Origin: Phymatolithon calcareum
Lineage: Eukaryota; Rhodophyta; Florideophyceae; Hapalidiales
NCBI GenBank assembly: GCA_977006965.1
Contig: OZ345362.1
Location: 1,736,001-1,800,000, forward strand
DNA: 64,000 bases
Reading direction: 5' to 3'
In this document: positions 32,018-42,504 of the stretch, piece after piece
Layout of the letters: every line of letters begins with the position of its first letter
How positions within the stretch are numbered: the first letter of the stretch is position 1
The notes under the pieces: generated by a model
The model's database searches: none
What the model saw: only the letters and a program-made list of their open reading frames with translations
Told to the model about the DNA's origin: nothing
Made by a program: the position numbers and the translations under genes

Positions 32018-34186
32018 ACAGATAGTCCAGCACACGCTCGCGCTCGTCTCCGCCGCGATCCCCCTTTGCGTAACAATAACACCCCCGCTGTCCCGTAGAT
32101 TTGTGGAGCTGCTTGGTCGACTTCGCTTTATTAGGAGTACCGTGACTGCGATGATGATATGAAAACAAGTCGAGATTGCGAATGCAGGAGATTGGGATAA
32201 ATGTGCAATCCTCTTTTATGCGGAAATGTTTCCGTGTGCACAACTCGTGCTGCTTGTTTTCTCAAAAATAGATATTTTCGATATGCGCAAGAATTCTCGC
32301 CCCCTTTTGTGATTCAGGGCTTTTCCTTTCGAAATATAAACCGGAATCTATGCTTAGATACATGTCGCCACCTGTGTCGCTAACCCAGTCATGTTACAAA
32401 CCGCATTATCCGACCTTTCCAAAATTGCACTAGTCAGGAACACAATGTGTTGTCATTGTGTTTCACACACGATCGACAAAGTTGGCAGAACATCCGAAAT
32501 GTACATTAGAGTCTGCGAAAGAGAGGTCAACCTTGGATCAGGTCGGTCAGGGCACTGGCAATTGCCGCCCAACTGCGATTGCAAGCAGGAATAATTAATC
32601 TGCGACGTAGTACATCAGTGAAGAAAAAGGGAGGTGGTAAAGGTCTGATATCTGACGCTATAACCCGAGTGCTGTGTCGAAGACCTAGATGCGTCACAAC
32701 TGTAGACCTGGCGGCTCAATCTCAATCTAGCCTGCCGGCCGTGCAACTATTCAGCTTATCAGGTCTACTGCGCCAGCGCTTCGGTGACTGTTCTGAATAA
32801 GTAGAGAGAAATTAACGGCGGAGGACCGCATCCCGCGTATGACAACAACGCTGGCCCCAGGATGGAAAACTAACTTGCGTCAACTGCCCCCAAACCACTC
32901 TGGCGTTCATTCATAGTGGAATGCCTTTCATTTAACTGTGTCCATAAGCAACAAGCTGGCGGTGAAACGATTATTTCAGGTATGGACTTTTTCGCTGCGA
33001 GCTTGAAGGACAAAGGCGGACCAATAGACGATGGACGAGAAGCCGCAGGGTGATGCTGAGCTTCTGGCGGAAACGTCATCGGACGAAAGTCTAGACATAA
33101 GGCACTAGACTGTTTGACATTGTGTTGGGGCAACATTCGTGTACTAGCACTAACTGTTTTTCTAGAGGACGATCCAAGAAGGAGCCGATAGACAACCGAG
33201 CTCCGGCGGAAAACAGGTTGCGCTAAAATCCAAGGAAGATATACCCTGGTTCTCCGTATGCGTCGTATCCTCCCTCCCGAGCTTGTATTGAGTTCTTTGT
33301 GGTCAGGTCGATAAGTGCCATGCTTTGTGCGGGCTAGTTGGTGCCCAAAAAGGTTCAAATTTGTTCTAGGTGCCGGCGATCGTTTGCTGGCGAGAGCGAC
33401 GTAGTTCAATCCGCCATCTTCATGCTGGTTGAGGACACACGAGGATACGCCAGGCCATATTTAGTCGCTTTAAAGTCGAATTTGAACAAGCACAGAAAGA
33501 ATGAATTCATTAAACGCACAGTCGCACTTTGCCGTGGCGTGAGAAAAGTTAAGATTTATTCACCCTTGGCCAGAAACTCTCAAAATCCATGATTGTGTTC
33601 AGTACTTCCCACCCCACACTTTGATCGTACGGCCAAAGCATGGGTCTGCCTCGTTCGACATTTTATAAACAACTTTCCGGTAACTGCACGGCGTCCACCA
33701 TGTTTGAAGGATGAGCACTGCGACTGGAGTATCATAGTCGAGCCGACATTGGCATTGCTTGTTTTGTTCTGGTGCCGCGGCACTTCGCAGAGAAGCTTAC
33801 AGCTATCTGTATGATACAGTACAATATGGCGTTGCATAATTTGCCAGTCGAAATGGTCATTGGAATCGGTTTCTTTGAAAAGAACCTTGAGAAAATTAGT
33901 TTCCATTCAGGAAAAAGATATCATAACCGCGCAGCTGATTCGATCTTGCGAGGAGTCAGGATTTTGCATCATCGCTCGATCTCGCTCTCGGTCTCCGGAT
34001 CAAAAATCTTCTTTCATTCGTCAGATCTGCGCTTCAGGGCTGCGTAAATTCTAATTGAAAAATAGCACCAGGCATTCCCTTCTCTTCAATTGCCGACTTT
34101 GTTGCCCCCAGTCCACATTCATAATCTGCCCGACCAAAGCTCTACCCGGCATCGAACTGTCCCACCGATTCGTTGCTCTCATCGAC
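32018..34186. other. Intergenic, no gene supported
   Basis: The longest frame (minus, 32870-33409, about 179 codons) has no recognisable domain. No foldback of note. The last 100 bases form the leader of the superoxide dismutase gene. Confidence 0.45.
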
Positions 34187-35355
34187 ATGGCTCTCTTTGC
34201 ACTCCCCGATCTTCCATATGGATACGATGCCGTAAGTTGCTTCGAGTTATCAATGCATGAATGGACGGAAAGGGTTGGACGTGCTAACTTTCATTTGTAT
34301 TCGCTTTGTCTCGAAAATGTGCATTGATCTTCGCAATGACATAGTTGGAGCCGTATGTTGACAGTATGACGATGAACATCCATCACACCAAGCATCATCA
34401 GGTTTATGTCAATAACATCAACAAGGTCCTTGAGTATGTATCTCCTCCAACCGGTGTTCCATTTTGCTGTTCAGAAACTGGTCTCTAATCTGTCCGTGCT
34501 TGATTTTGAAATTGATTATTAGGAGTCCGGACGGATCTCCGCTCAAGGGGTTGAGCCTCTCCGCTATTCAGAAGAATGTCATGACCTTCAGTGATACCAT
34601 TCGCACGAAGGTCATCAATGGAGGTATGCATCTGTCTTTTCTCTATTCTCGTCCGAAACTTCTTTCAAGCTCTGACAATCGATTGGAACAAAATTGAGCC
34701 AAATCACAGGTGGCGGTCACTACAATCACTCCATGTTTTGGTCCTTGATGGCAAAGACCGGTTCCTGCAGCAGCAGCCCTGTCGGCACTGTCAAGGCCAA
34801 AATTGATGAGGACTTCGGTGCTTTTGACAATTTCAAGGCCGAGTTTACGGCTGCCGCCGCGGCTCGATTTGGGAGCGGTTGGGCGTGGTTGTCTGTGGGC
34901 TCCGATGGCAAATTGTTTATCTCCTCGACGGCCAACCAAGAGAACCCACTTATGGAAGGCCATGTCGCCAAGTCTGGCACCCCGATCCTTGGACTTGACG
35001 TCTGGGAGCACGCTTACTACTTGAAGTAAGTTTGTACTCGAATTTTGGATTTCTTGTACATTTGGGGTCGGGACATGCATATCTAACTTATGTTGCAATG
35101 TACGCGCCTGTGCTTCATTTTTTCGTTTCAGGTACCAGAACCGAAGGCCGGAAGTAAGTTTTCAAGCAAGTATATGAAACTCTATGCGATAGCAAATGCA
35201 CTCTGTCTAACGTTAATTTCTGTTTTGATTCATTGTGTCCTTGTTCGTAGTACATTGCCGCCTTTTGGAACGTTGTGAACTGGGATACGGTTGCCACGAA
35301 CTATGATGCTGCGTCCAAGGGCGAGACAGCTGTCTTCAAGGCTGCGCTTGTTTAA
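34187..35355 (+). CDS. Superoxide dismutase, Mn-type, six exons
   Basis: Exons are 34187-34231, 34345-34433, 34523-34623, 34710-35025, 35132-35153 and 35251-35355. All five introns (86-113 bp) are GT-AG. The spliced frame is 678 nt, 225 aa. Metal ligands are visible: His in NIHHTKHH, His in [10 protein letters not shown], Asp and His in DVWEHAYYL. The NQENPLM block with Gln places it with Mn-type or cambialistic enzymes. The N-terminal motif [15 protein letters not shown] and the C-terminal [16 protein letters not shown] are canonical. It converts superoxide to oxygen and hydrogen peroxide. No ATG precedes 34187 in frame, so there is no obvious transit peptide and the protein may be cytosolic. 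Intron density is far above its neighbours, and exon 5 is only 22 nt. Confidence 0.93.
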
Positions 35356-35607
35356 TGTCGCAACGTCGAAACTGAGTGACTATCCTCGCAGTCATCGCGC
35401 GTGACGAAAGTTTATTGTTGGAACCAGAATGCTGGTTACTGATCGCCCGTCGTACATAGTTAACGGGGAAGGTATTTTCTTTCGGCTACATTGACTACCT
35501 ATCTGGGGTTGTTCCAAGTTGTAAAGATATACGTCTACAACTATCTACACAGGCAACACCTGTTCACGAGACGCACATTACCGCCTTTTTCAGACTGTTT
35601 TTGTCCA

Positions 35608-36630
35608 TTAAGCCTTCGGGTGCATCGCCAGTGACGCAAGAACTCTTCTCTTTCCTTGAAAAGTATTTCTGCTGTGTTGAGCCTGATAATTGTCAAGGTA
35701 CAGAATGTCGCCGACCTCCCACGGAATCGCAACTTTGTTTTCCTCCATGATGCGCGCAGCGGTCTCCATAGCATCATTATCCAAAGCATCTCCATTTCCA
35801 GCCGTTACGCACCTACTGGGCTCATTGAACTCATCGCGCCAGCCTCCCCATACCGCCACAACTTGATTGAAGAACGCCTTTTTCCCATTCCCGACGTCCT
35901 TCACGGCCTCCAGAACCGGGCTCGTCTCGCGGAGCATCGCGTCTGGGCCTTCCCCGAGCCATTCCCAGGTGTAGCCTTTCTTCTGCAGCTTCTTTTCCAC
36001 ATCCTCACGCAACTCTGCACAGAATGTAGCGCGCCAGCCACGGCCAATCGCGGACTCTGGTCGGTCGTGCGGGGTCATCACTCGAGAGTACTTCACGCCA
36101 ACACGCTCTAGTTTTGCCATGAACTCTGGGTGCGCCGAACGGAGCTGATCGTATACCGCCGTGGACAGGAGGATCGGCGTCTCGCCACCGACTTCCGCCG
36201 GAGTCTCACAGAAAAATAAAATGCGGGAAGGATAGCTCGGCGCTTGAGCAAGTTCGTGGTGAAACGGAATAGGCTTCGAGGGCGGAGACTCATTCGCCGT
36301 GAACACCCTGTCCCTGACAATAGAGGTTCTTACTGCGTTTCCCAATTCGTACGGAAAGTTGGGTAAATGTAAACCATTTTCCACGAAATCTGCAAAGGTT
36401 TCCGGCGTGCTTGTTGGTCCACCGAAACCACGCAGTAAAAGGGCACCGTGTTTCTTCAACAGTGCTTCAATTTCAGTATTATTTGCGTCTGCCCAAGACG
36501 CCAGTTTCGTGCCGTCTTTGCGCAGTTGATCTCCGCGTTCATTTTGTGCTGGGAGTATGCACAGTGGAAATGAGACAGAGTTGTACTCCCGAAAGCAGGG
36601 CAGAGTGCAAACCTCATGCGCCGAAACCAT
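35608..36630 (-). CDS. TauD/TfdA-family Fe(II)/2-oxoglutarate dioxygenase-like protein
   Basis: A 340-aa single-exon protein from the ATG at 36630; the frame extends to 36669 only through non-ATG codons. The metal-site motif HxE is seen as FHHELAQ near residue 135, as in the SyrP/clavaminate-synthase branch, with the distal His in AQHSRNTFQGKRRVL, whose Arg would bind 2-oxoglutarate. Supporting family sequence includes LLRGFGG near the N terminus and the RILFFCETPAEVGGETPIL block after the first ligand. It would hydroxylate or halogenate an unknown small substrate. No leader or membrane segment. It is convergent with the superoxide dismutase gene, 252 bp apart. Confidence 0.88.
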   Translation of the reverse strand: MVSAHEVCTLPCFREYNSVSFPLCILPAQNERGDQLRKDGTKLASWADANNTEIEALLKKHGALLLRGFGGPTSTPETFADFVENGLHLPNFPYELGNAVRTSIVRDRVFTANESPPSKPIPFHHELAQAPSYPSRILFFCETPAEVGGETPILLSTAVYDQLRSAHPEFMAKLERVGVKYSRVMTPHDRPESAIGRGWRATFCAELREDVEKKLQKKGYTWEWLGEGPDAMLRETSPVLEAVKDVGNGKKAFFNQVVAVWGGWRDEFNEPSRCVTAGNGDALDNDAMETAARIMEENKVAIPWEVGDILYLDNYQAQHSRNTFQGKRRVLASLAMHPKA

Positions 36631-38172
36631 GGTGGACACTGCCACTTTGTCTGGGGTATTTGTCTTCACCCAGGGCTTGACTAGTGTCCCTTAAAGAACA
36701 GAGCTACAGCACTGTCATTGAGGTGCACTGACTGGCTTCATACCGAGAATGAGTGGAATCTGGATTTCAATTCGCAGCATCGTGCTTCATCTCATCGCAT
36801 TGGGCGACATTGGACACCTCGACATGTTTCCACTTCTATGTCGCTCGTGCCAGGGCCTCTTCCTTCTTCGCCCTCTTGAGGTGCTGCGAATTTGCCGAGT
36901 TCCATTGGTCGAATCAATGGATTAATTTGTATTCGTGATCATCCCTAACTCACAATTTGTGTCGGCGATCCAAGGCTATTCAGGACCATAACTTGAAGTT
37001 ACGATACGGAATAGTCTACCCTTAATCGAAGTTAGTAACTTCAATTAAGGGTAGACTAATCGAAGACTCGTCTGTGCCACAGTTGCCTTCGTCGAGGTCT
37101 CCACGACAGAAAGTACAAAATTTTTCAAGTTGCTCCTCCAAAATTCCTCCATGACGCTAGTGTCTGCTGCACTGAGCTCCGTAATTGAGGCAATTGCCAT
37201 ATGCGATGCAGCTTTTTGGCTCAAGAAAAAGATTACCAGCCGTTTCTAGTGGGTTTAGGGATGAGAAAATCGTGCAAAGAGCACAGGTGCAGATTTTGCT
37301 GCGACCGATCAAGTCGATTGAATGTCGGGCGATCCAGGACGAAGACCCTCGCCGTCCGGTGTCCGCTGCGGTTTAGGCGAAAGAATCTACACATTTCATT
37401 CCAAGTCACAAATGGTCAAGGGAACTGTTCGAGACGCATTTTGTCTACAATTACAGGTACTGAGAACGATGAAGGGAGGTTTCTTTCAAGAATTATCAGC
37501 AACAAAGCACAAATACCGAAGGAACGCATGCCGGCATAGTCCCAAAACTAAGACAGAGTAAGGCTCGTGCGCGGTCACCATTGCAAATGCGATCATTGCG
37601 TCCAAGGCATTTTCTTTGGCAGGGAAGCAGCACAAGTAGTCAGTGAAATTCAGCGCGCAGATCGTTGAAGTAACACAGACTGGATTCATTTCGGGAACAC
37701 GTGCAATCTTCGTTCGATTTATTGCGCTTCTTCCAATCGCATAAGGTAGCATTGGCCTCTCCGGCGTACTTCCGTGTCTGCATCGCTCGCACTAACTTAG
37801 GTCGAGCTGTTACGGCCCTTTGCCATTTCTTCATAAGCTTCATTTTAAAACCCCTACGTCTTCCGAATAGACACACAAGGCTTCCTCATCCGCCGCTTTC
37901 CGTCGAGGACTCAAATTCTCTCTTCTTGACTTATTGACTGAGCATGCAGTCCGCATTGCCGTTGCAGAATTTCCCCAGCAAGTGGACTTCGGGTACAACA
38001 GTGGGGTGCGCAAACTTCGTTATGACAATCGTTGCTTTAATCATCACTGAGCATAATTACAGGAGGTCCTTTCGATCTCCCCGTCGTCTTCTTCAATAAC
38101 GAATTATTCGTAACTTTCCCAAGAGCAGAGCGTTCAATTGGGGACTATTGAGCACTTTGCCACAGATCTTCG
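36631..38172. other. Intergenic with one palindrome
   Basis: No gene supported. It contains the foldback at 37012-37058 and only short frames. The distal part is the FKBP-family gene promoter. Confidence 0.45.
37012..37058. repeat. Near-perfect palindrome, 23-bp arms, 1-nt spacer
   Basis: Arms 37012-37034 and 37036-37058 are reverse complements with one mismatch and a single G between. Confidence 0.88.
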
Positions 38173-39339
38173 ATGGCTCTATCTCCGGCATTGCGTCTGG
38201 GATTCCTCACACCTGCAGCACCGTTCTTGCGACCCCATAACACACGCTCTCACATCGCTGTGCAACGGCGGCAGCCTGTACGTCGACGTGGCCGGAAACT
38301 GTGTGCCGCTCTCAGCGAAAGCAATGCGTCGCCGAAGGGATTCACAGAAGAACCGTTTGCACATGACGCACTGGGTCGGTTCTCATTAGAATGCAAGGCT
38401 GCGCACGCGCTGCTTGAGCGTGCGGAGGTGATTCTCCCAACTGGGGCAGGTGCCAGGGCGGCTACAGACGGCGTGGACATGCAATCTATTGCCGAAGCGT
38501 ACGGCCATGTACTCGCACGTGACATACGCGGATTGCGCGCCCAGATCGATACTGCCGCCGTGTCACAAGGGCTGATCGAAGCGTGCATGGCAGACGAGGC
38601 ACCGGCCCCAGTTCCGCTGCAGCAGTTCGAGATGTGGCTGCGCGCTGCACAAGTGGAAAGCAATGAACCTAGGGAATCCAGCGGTGGGAGCGCGGACTTT
38701 TCGAGTACAGAAATGTCGAAGATGTACGGCTATATGCTAGGATGCGCTCTCTCGTCCGCGGCTCTGGAGCTGGACCCTGAAATCGTGGCCGGTGGAATTG
38801 TCAATGCTGCGGAGGGCAAGTTTCCGATGGCAGAATCGGACTATGACAAGCAATTCGAAACGCTACAGGGATACGCCACGGCTGCACAAGCCTCAGCGTG
38901 GGAACGGAGTGCAGATAAGTATTTCGTCTGGCTGCGTTTGCAAAAAGGTGTGGCAGACCTTGAGAACGATGGATTCGTGCTCGGTGTACCCGGGAAGACC
39001 ATTGGTACCGGAACTCCTGCCGGGACCGGTGATAGTGAGCTGCCAGAGGTAGAGGTCGTGATGCATGGGAGGTTCCTGGACGGCAGATCGTTCGTCGTAC
39101 CAACTTATTCAGAAGGTCTCGATCGACCAGCAGATACCGTTCGTGTGCCGCTGGCGGATGTACCGAGTGCTTTGAGGAGCGGTGTGTGCGGGATGAGGGT
39201 TGGAGAGTGCAGAACGCTATTTCTGCACACGTATGCCGCCGTTGAGGTGCTTGACGTTTTCGGAGGACGTGACCGGTTTCCGCCAAATGTTGCTCTCGTT
39301 GTTGACATATACTTGCACAGCATTTCGGATAAGAAGTAA
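38173..39339 (+). CDS. FKBP-family protein with doubled Mip-like N-terminal helices and leader
   Basis: A 388-aa single-exon protein. The first 60 residues are rich in Arg, Ala and Leu and nearly free of acids, consistent with a plastid or mitochondrial leader. Two stretches resemble the N-terminal dimerisation helices of Mip/FkpA-type FKBPs: AEAYGHVLARDIRGL near residue 108 and YGYMLGCALSSAALELDPE near 185. The C-terminal part is a degenerate FKBP fold (HGRFLDGRSFVV, ALRSGVCGMRVGECRTLFLH, RFPPNVALVVDIYL). Active-site aromatics are largely missing, so isomerase activity is uncertain. It is related in order and motifs to the C-terminal half of the protein at 27745, so the two probably arose by an old duplication. 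Confidence 0.78.
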   Translation: MALSPALRLGFLTPAAPFLRPHNTRSHIAVQRRQPVRRRGRKLCAALSESNASPKGFTEEPFAHDALGRFSLECKAAHALLERAEVILPTGAGARAATDGVDMQSIAEAYGHVLARDIRGLRAQIDTAAVSQGLIEACMADEAPAPVPLQQFEMWLRAAQVESNEPRESSGGSADFSSTEMSKMYGYMLGCALSSAALELDPEIVAGGIVNAAEGKFPMAESDYDKQFETLQGYATAAQASAWERSADKYFVWLRLQKGVADLENDGFVLGVPGKTIGTGTPAGTGDSELPEVEVVMHGRFLDGRSFVVPTYSEGLDRPADTVRVPLADVPSALRSGVCGMRVGECRTLFLHTYAAVEVLDVFGGRDRFPPNVALVVDIYLHSISDKK

Positions 39340-39563
39340 ACGGAGAAAGTTTTTTTCGAAGAACTTTAATTTCAAAAGAGAGTCTGACTCGTTCGTCGAA
39401 TGCGAAGAAGACGGGGGCTGAGAATGTACACGCGATTTCTTCAGCTTCATAGTTGCCGAGGAAGTGCAGCTTAAATATCTTCCACATGGGCAGTGCGACG
39501 TCGTCACTTGAGCTACGGTAAGCTCAGCACGGTGGAGCGGCTTTGCAATCTAGATCTAACTAC

Positions 39564-39735
39564 ACCTACGCAAAAGACAGCGATGCAGCGCATAGACACA
39601 CGAGAGACACGTACCCGTATGGCCCGTCAGATCACTTACTACGAGCAGCATGACTATCGCGATCCAAGTTGTGCGGCGTACAGTCGCGAGAGGAAAAAGC
39701 GACCGCCTTGGGACAGCGACATAACGGCGGGCGCG
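39564..39735 (+). repeat. 172-bp repeat, left copy of inverted pair
   Basis: Inverted copy of 40962-41133, over 90 percent identical, with an identical core of about 75 bp. Both copies read the same peptide, with blocks DYRDPSCAAYSRERKKRPPW and DSDITAGA, in outward-facing to inward sense. Probably coding ends of a mobile element; I cannot name the family. Confidence 0.85.
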
Positions 39736-40032
39736 ACATCGGGATAGGTCGCAAGTTGTAGAGCTTTGAGGGCCCGTGCTATGGCTCCCTCTTGCAGCCA
39801 GGCAAATAAGATACTTAGTCACCAATGCTAAAGAGCTTCAGGGCTCCTGTGATTCGCGCTCAGTAATCTACACCGGAATTTAGTATCTCACTTTCGCTAT
39901 TGCGAGGGGAAATCAGAGCTTTTTGGAATGACAAAGAGGGATATTTGGTTCAATAAAAAGAGGGACACGGCATTTAACACCTAAAGACCCCTCGGTGCTT
40001 CGTCACGCTTGTTAGATGGTTTAGAAGTCCCC

Positions 40033-40290
40033 ATCATCATCTGGAACGCGGTGTGGGTTTCGATGGCACGTACACGTATGCAATTCGGCACAGGCACATT
40101 TAAAATTTTAATCAAGGAGCACTTCCGCTCAGTAACTAGTCGGCACGGCACGAATGTTCCATGTGTAACTCGTGTCGTGCCGACCAGTTACTAAGCGGAA
40201 GTGTTCCTTGATTAAAATTTTAAATGTGCCTGTGCCGAATTGCATACGTGTACGTGCCATTGGAACCCCAACTCAGGTTCCAGATGATGA
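40033..40290. repeat. Long hairpin, about 120-bp arms
   Basis: Left arm about 40033-40153 and right arm about 40170-40290 pair almost throughout (for example CAATTCGGCACAGGCACATT with its complement), separated by about 16 nt. A few mismatched blocks lie near the outer ends. It sits centrally between the inverted 172-bp copies. Confidence 0.88.
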
Positions 40291-40961
40291 TCGTCGTCAA
40301 AACAGCAAGTCTCTCGACCGTACCGCGAACTCTTCCGAAGCAGCGAATAGCAGCTCTGCATCTGTGCAACAAGTCTCGCGCTCACCGGATTGGTGCTTCC
40401 TCCTAACTGCACCTATCATACTCGTCATGCCAAGTGCGTGGCGTCTTGTAGATTAAGCAGATCCAATCTCATAGATTTATCCCATTTTCATCCATCCTTG
40501 TCGCGTGTGATCACTGTACAGTACCCCGCAACATGAGACAATCTAGAATCCCCATGAATAGTAGCATTCGTTTACATAGATATGCCCAGACGCCCGAACC
40601 TCAAGCTTAGCTAAGGTCAAGGCAAAAAATAACAAAAACAAGAACGAATAAACACCAATACTTCATCTAGACCAACCTCAACACAGATGATAAGCGTACG
40701 GCCACTCAGAGCGTCCTGGTTTCGAAACTCTTGATGGAACGTGTCCACAACAGTGTTCTCGCCCTGTACAGTCTCGAGCGGCAAATGCCTCACTGTCTGT
40801 CTCCAAGATACGCAGAGAAACAGGATGCAGTGTAATGCTTCAACCACGAGAGTCCTTACCATCCGTGATGGATGACAGCAAACCGGTTCCCAGAGACATG
40901 AGGGGCGACATCATCGCTATCGGTCTCGACCCCGGTCTAGTCGAAGTGTCCACGACGGTGT

Positions 40962-41133
40962 AGCGCCCGCTGTTATGTCGCTGTCCCAAGGCGGTCGCTT
41001 TTTCCTCTCGCGACTGTACGCCGCACAACTTGGATCGCGATAGTCATGCTGCTTGTGGTAGGTGATCTGTTGGGCCATACTTGCACGTGTCTCTCCTGTG
41101 TCTATGCGCTGCATCGCTGTCTTTTGCGTAGGT
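40962..41133 (-). repeat. 172-bp repeat, right copy of inverted pair
   Basis: Reverse-complement relative of 39564-39735. Differences between copies cluster in the segment coding RASMAQQITYHK versus RTRMARQITYYE; the rest is nearly identical. Confidence 0.85.
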
Positions 41134-41184
41134 TGTAGTATATAAGCTAGTTAGTTCCTTCCTCTGAGTAAAGGAAGATGGGGA

Positions 41185-41650
41185 GTTCTGGATTTCGGCT
41201 CCAATGCTCGGCTCGTAGAACGCTCAACTTCGCCTGCACGGCCCTTCGACCACACGGAGTCGGAGCTCTTCCCAACCTTCTTGTTCGCAACCGTCGTCAT
41301 GCAAGCCAGCACGGAGACAACTGCGCTCAAGTTCCCTTTTCCCTTTTTCGTGCGTTCGTTGAAGGTCGACGGCCAAGCCAAGGTCGCCGTCTGAGGATGA
41401 CGTCGTCCCTGTCCCGGAGGTTTCTGGACTTCGGCTCGAGTGCTTGGATCCTACACGCGTCACGCCTGCACGGCCCTTCGACCACGCGGAGTCGGTGACT
41501 TCCCAACCCTTCTTGACCGCAACCGTTTCGCCGCACAAGCCAGTTCGGTGACATTCGCGCTCAAGGACCCTGTCCACTTTTCGCGCGCCTGTCTCAAGGT
41601 CGACGACCAAGCCAAGGTCGGCACCGGAGGACGACGCCGACGTCCACATG
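41185..41650. repeat. Two tandem 237-bp units
   Basis: Units start at 41185 and 41422 (TTCTGGAyTTCGGCTC) and share long blocks such as CCTGCACGGCCCTTCGACCA and GACCAAGCCAAGGTCG-like sequence. They are open on the minus strand as one 141-codon frame, but the units leave phase near their ends, so coding status is unsure. Confidence 0.75.
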
Positions 41651-42192
41651 CTTACTCTGTCTGATGTCCCCTATCTATTGGGGGTTTTGTTGGCTTGTCT
41701 TTCTTGCCTCCTCTTTTTGTCTTGTCTCTCCCGCTCTTTTCGTCTCTCTCCTCTCTTGCGCTTTTCTCTCCCATGTGGCGTCGGGTTCTTTTGGAGCCTG
41801 GCGCTACACTGACGACGGGCACCGACTCGTCAAAACGGTCAAGCTGTGCAGGGAGGCACTTCTCGGCAGCCGAACATTCCCCGGGTTTCGCATGGTATCT
41901 CCACCGTGTGCGTTGCTGCCCAATTTTGGACTTACCAGAGCGTTCGTCCAATACGATCGTGAATCGATCGCCACTTTGCTAAGGAGTGCTCGTGCGCCGC
42001 ATCTGTCACGCAACTCAAGAATATGGTGGACGGCATGTTTTGACTTCCACACGAACGAAATCGTCCAAAGGAATATCGATGTCCCCAGCAAGACATGCAA
42101 GAAGTCGAAAAAGCATCGCCGGAAAGTGCTCAAACTGAGACGCCGACTGCGGAAGGGCATACCTGTGCTATCGTCAAGTTCCTGGACTCTGA

Positions 42193-42268
42193 ACAAAAGG
42201 GCGTACGAGAAGCACAAAAGGAATAGGGGTGGAAGCGTTCCTTTTGTGCTTCTCGTACGCCCTTTTGT
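42193..42268. repeat. Perfect inverted repeat, 31-bp arms, 14-nt spacer
   Basis: Arms 42193-42223 and 42238-42268 are exact reverse complements around a GGGGTGG-containing spacer. Confidence 0.92.
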
Positions 42269-42477
42269 CACGTCGCTGAATCGCTGCACGGCAGCTTGGT
42301 AGGCAGGGACGTTTTCTCGCCTCTTCTTTTCAAAGTTTTGCGAATGGATGGACAGGTAGTTGCAACGGAACTTCTTGGTCGGAAAGCTGGTACCAAACTG
42401 CGCGAATGCAGATGACTTGAAGTCCCCGACACGTCGCTGAATGATCTTTTGCGTCGCCGCAGCGGACTTATAAGTTC
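42238..42477 (-). pseudogene. Inverted coding segment possibly from the Fanzor-like gene
   Basis: Read on the minus strand, this segment has a charged, protein-like frame with FPTKKFRCNYLSIHSQNF followed by EKKRRENVPAYQAAVQRF, a style seen ahead of the nuclease core in TnpB/Fanzor-type transposon proteins. The core itself (42483-42824) is on the plus strand. The segment is bounded by two foldbacks, at 42193-42268 and 42444-42504, which look like inversion junctions. This is inference from motif style; no domain can be proven by eye. Confidence 0.35.
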
Positions 42478-42504
42478 TAAGTCCGCTGCGGCGACGCAAA
42501 AGAT
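42444..42504. repeat. Perfect inverted repeat, 27-bp arms, 7-nt spacer
   Basis: Arms 42444-42470 and 42478-42504 are exact reverse complements; the right arm codes the LRRRKR that opens the nuclease-core frame. Confidence 0.92.

Noticed and set aside
32870-33409. 179-codon minus frame
   Set aside because: Composition looks random and no domain or neighbour supports it.
36631-36669. N-terminal extension of the TauD-like gene
   Set aside because: Reached only through a GTG codon; the ATG at 36630 is the first usable start.
41664-42302. Plus-strand frame with an apparent N-terminal membrane anchor
   Set aside because: The hydrophobic run is the complement of a Lys/Arg/Glu-rich low-complexity stretch on the other strand, and the frame then runs into a foldback.
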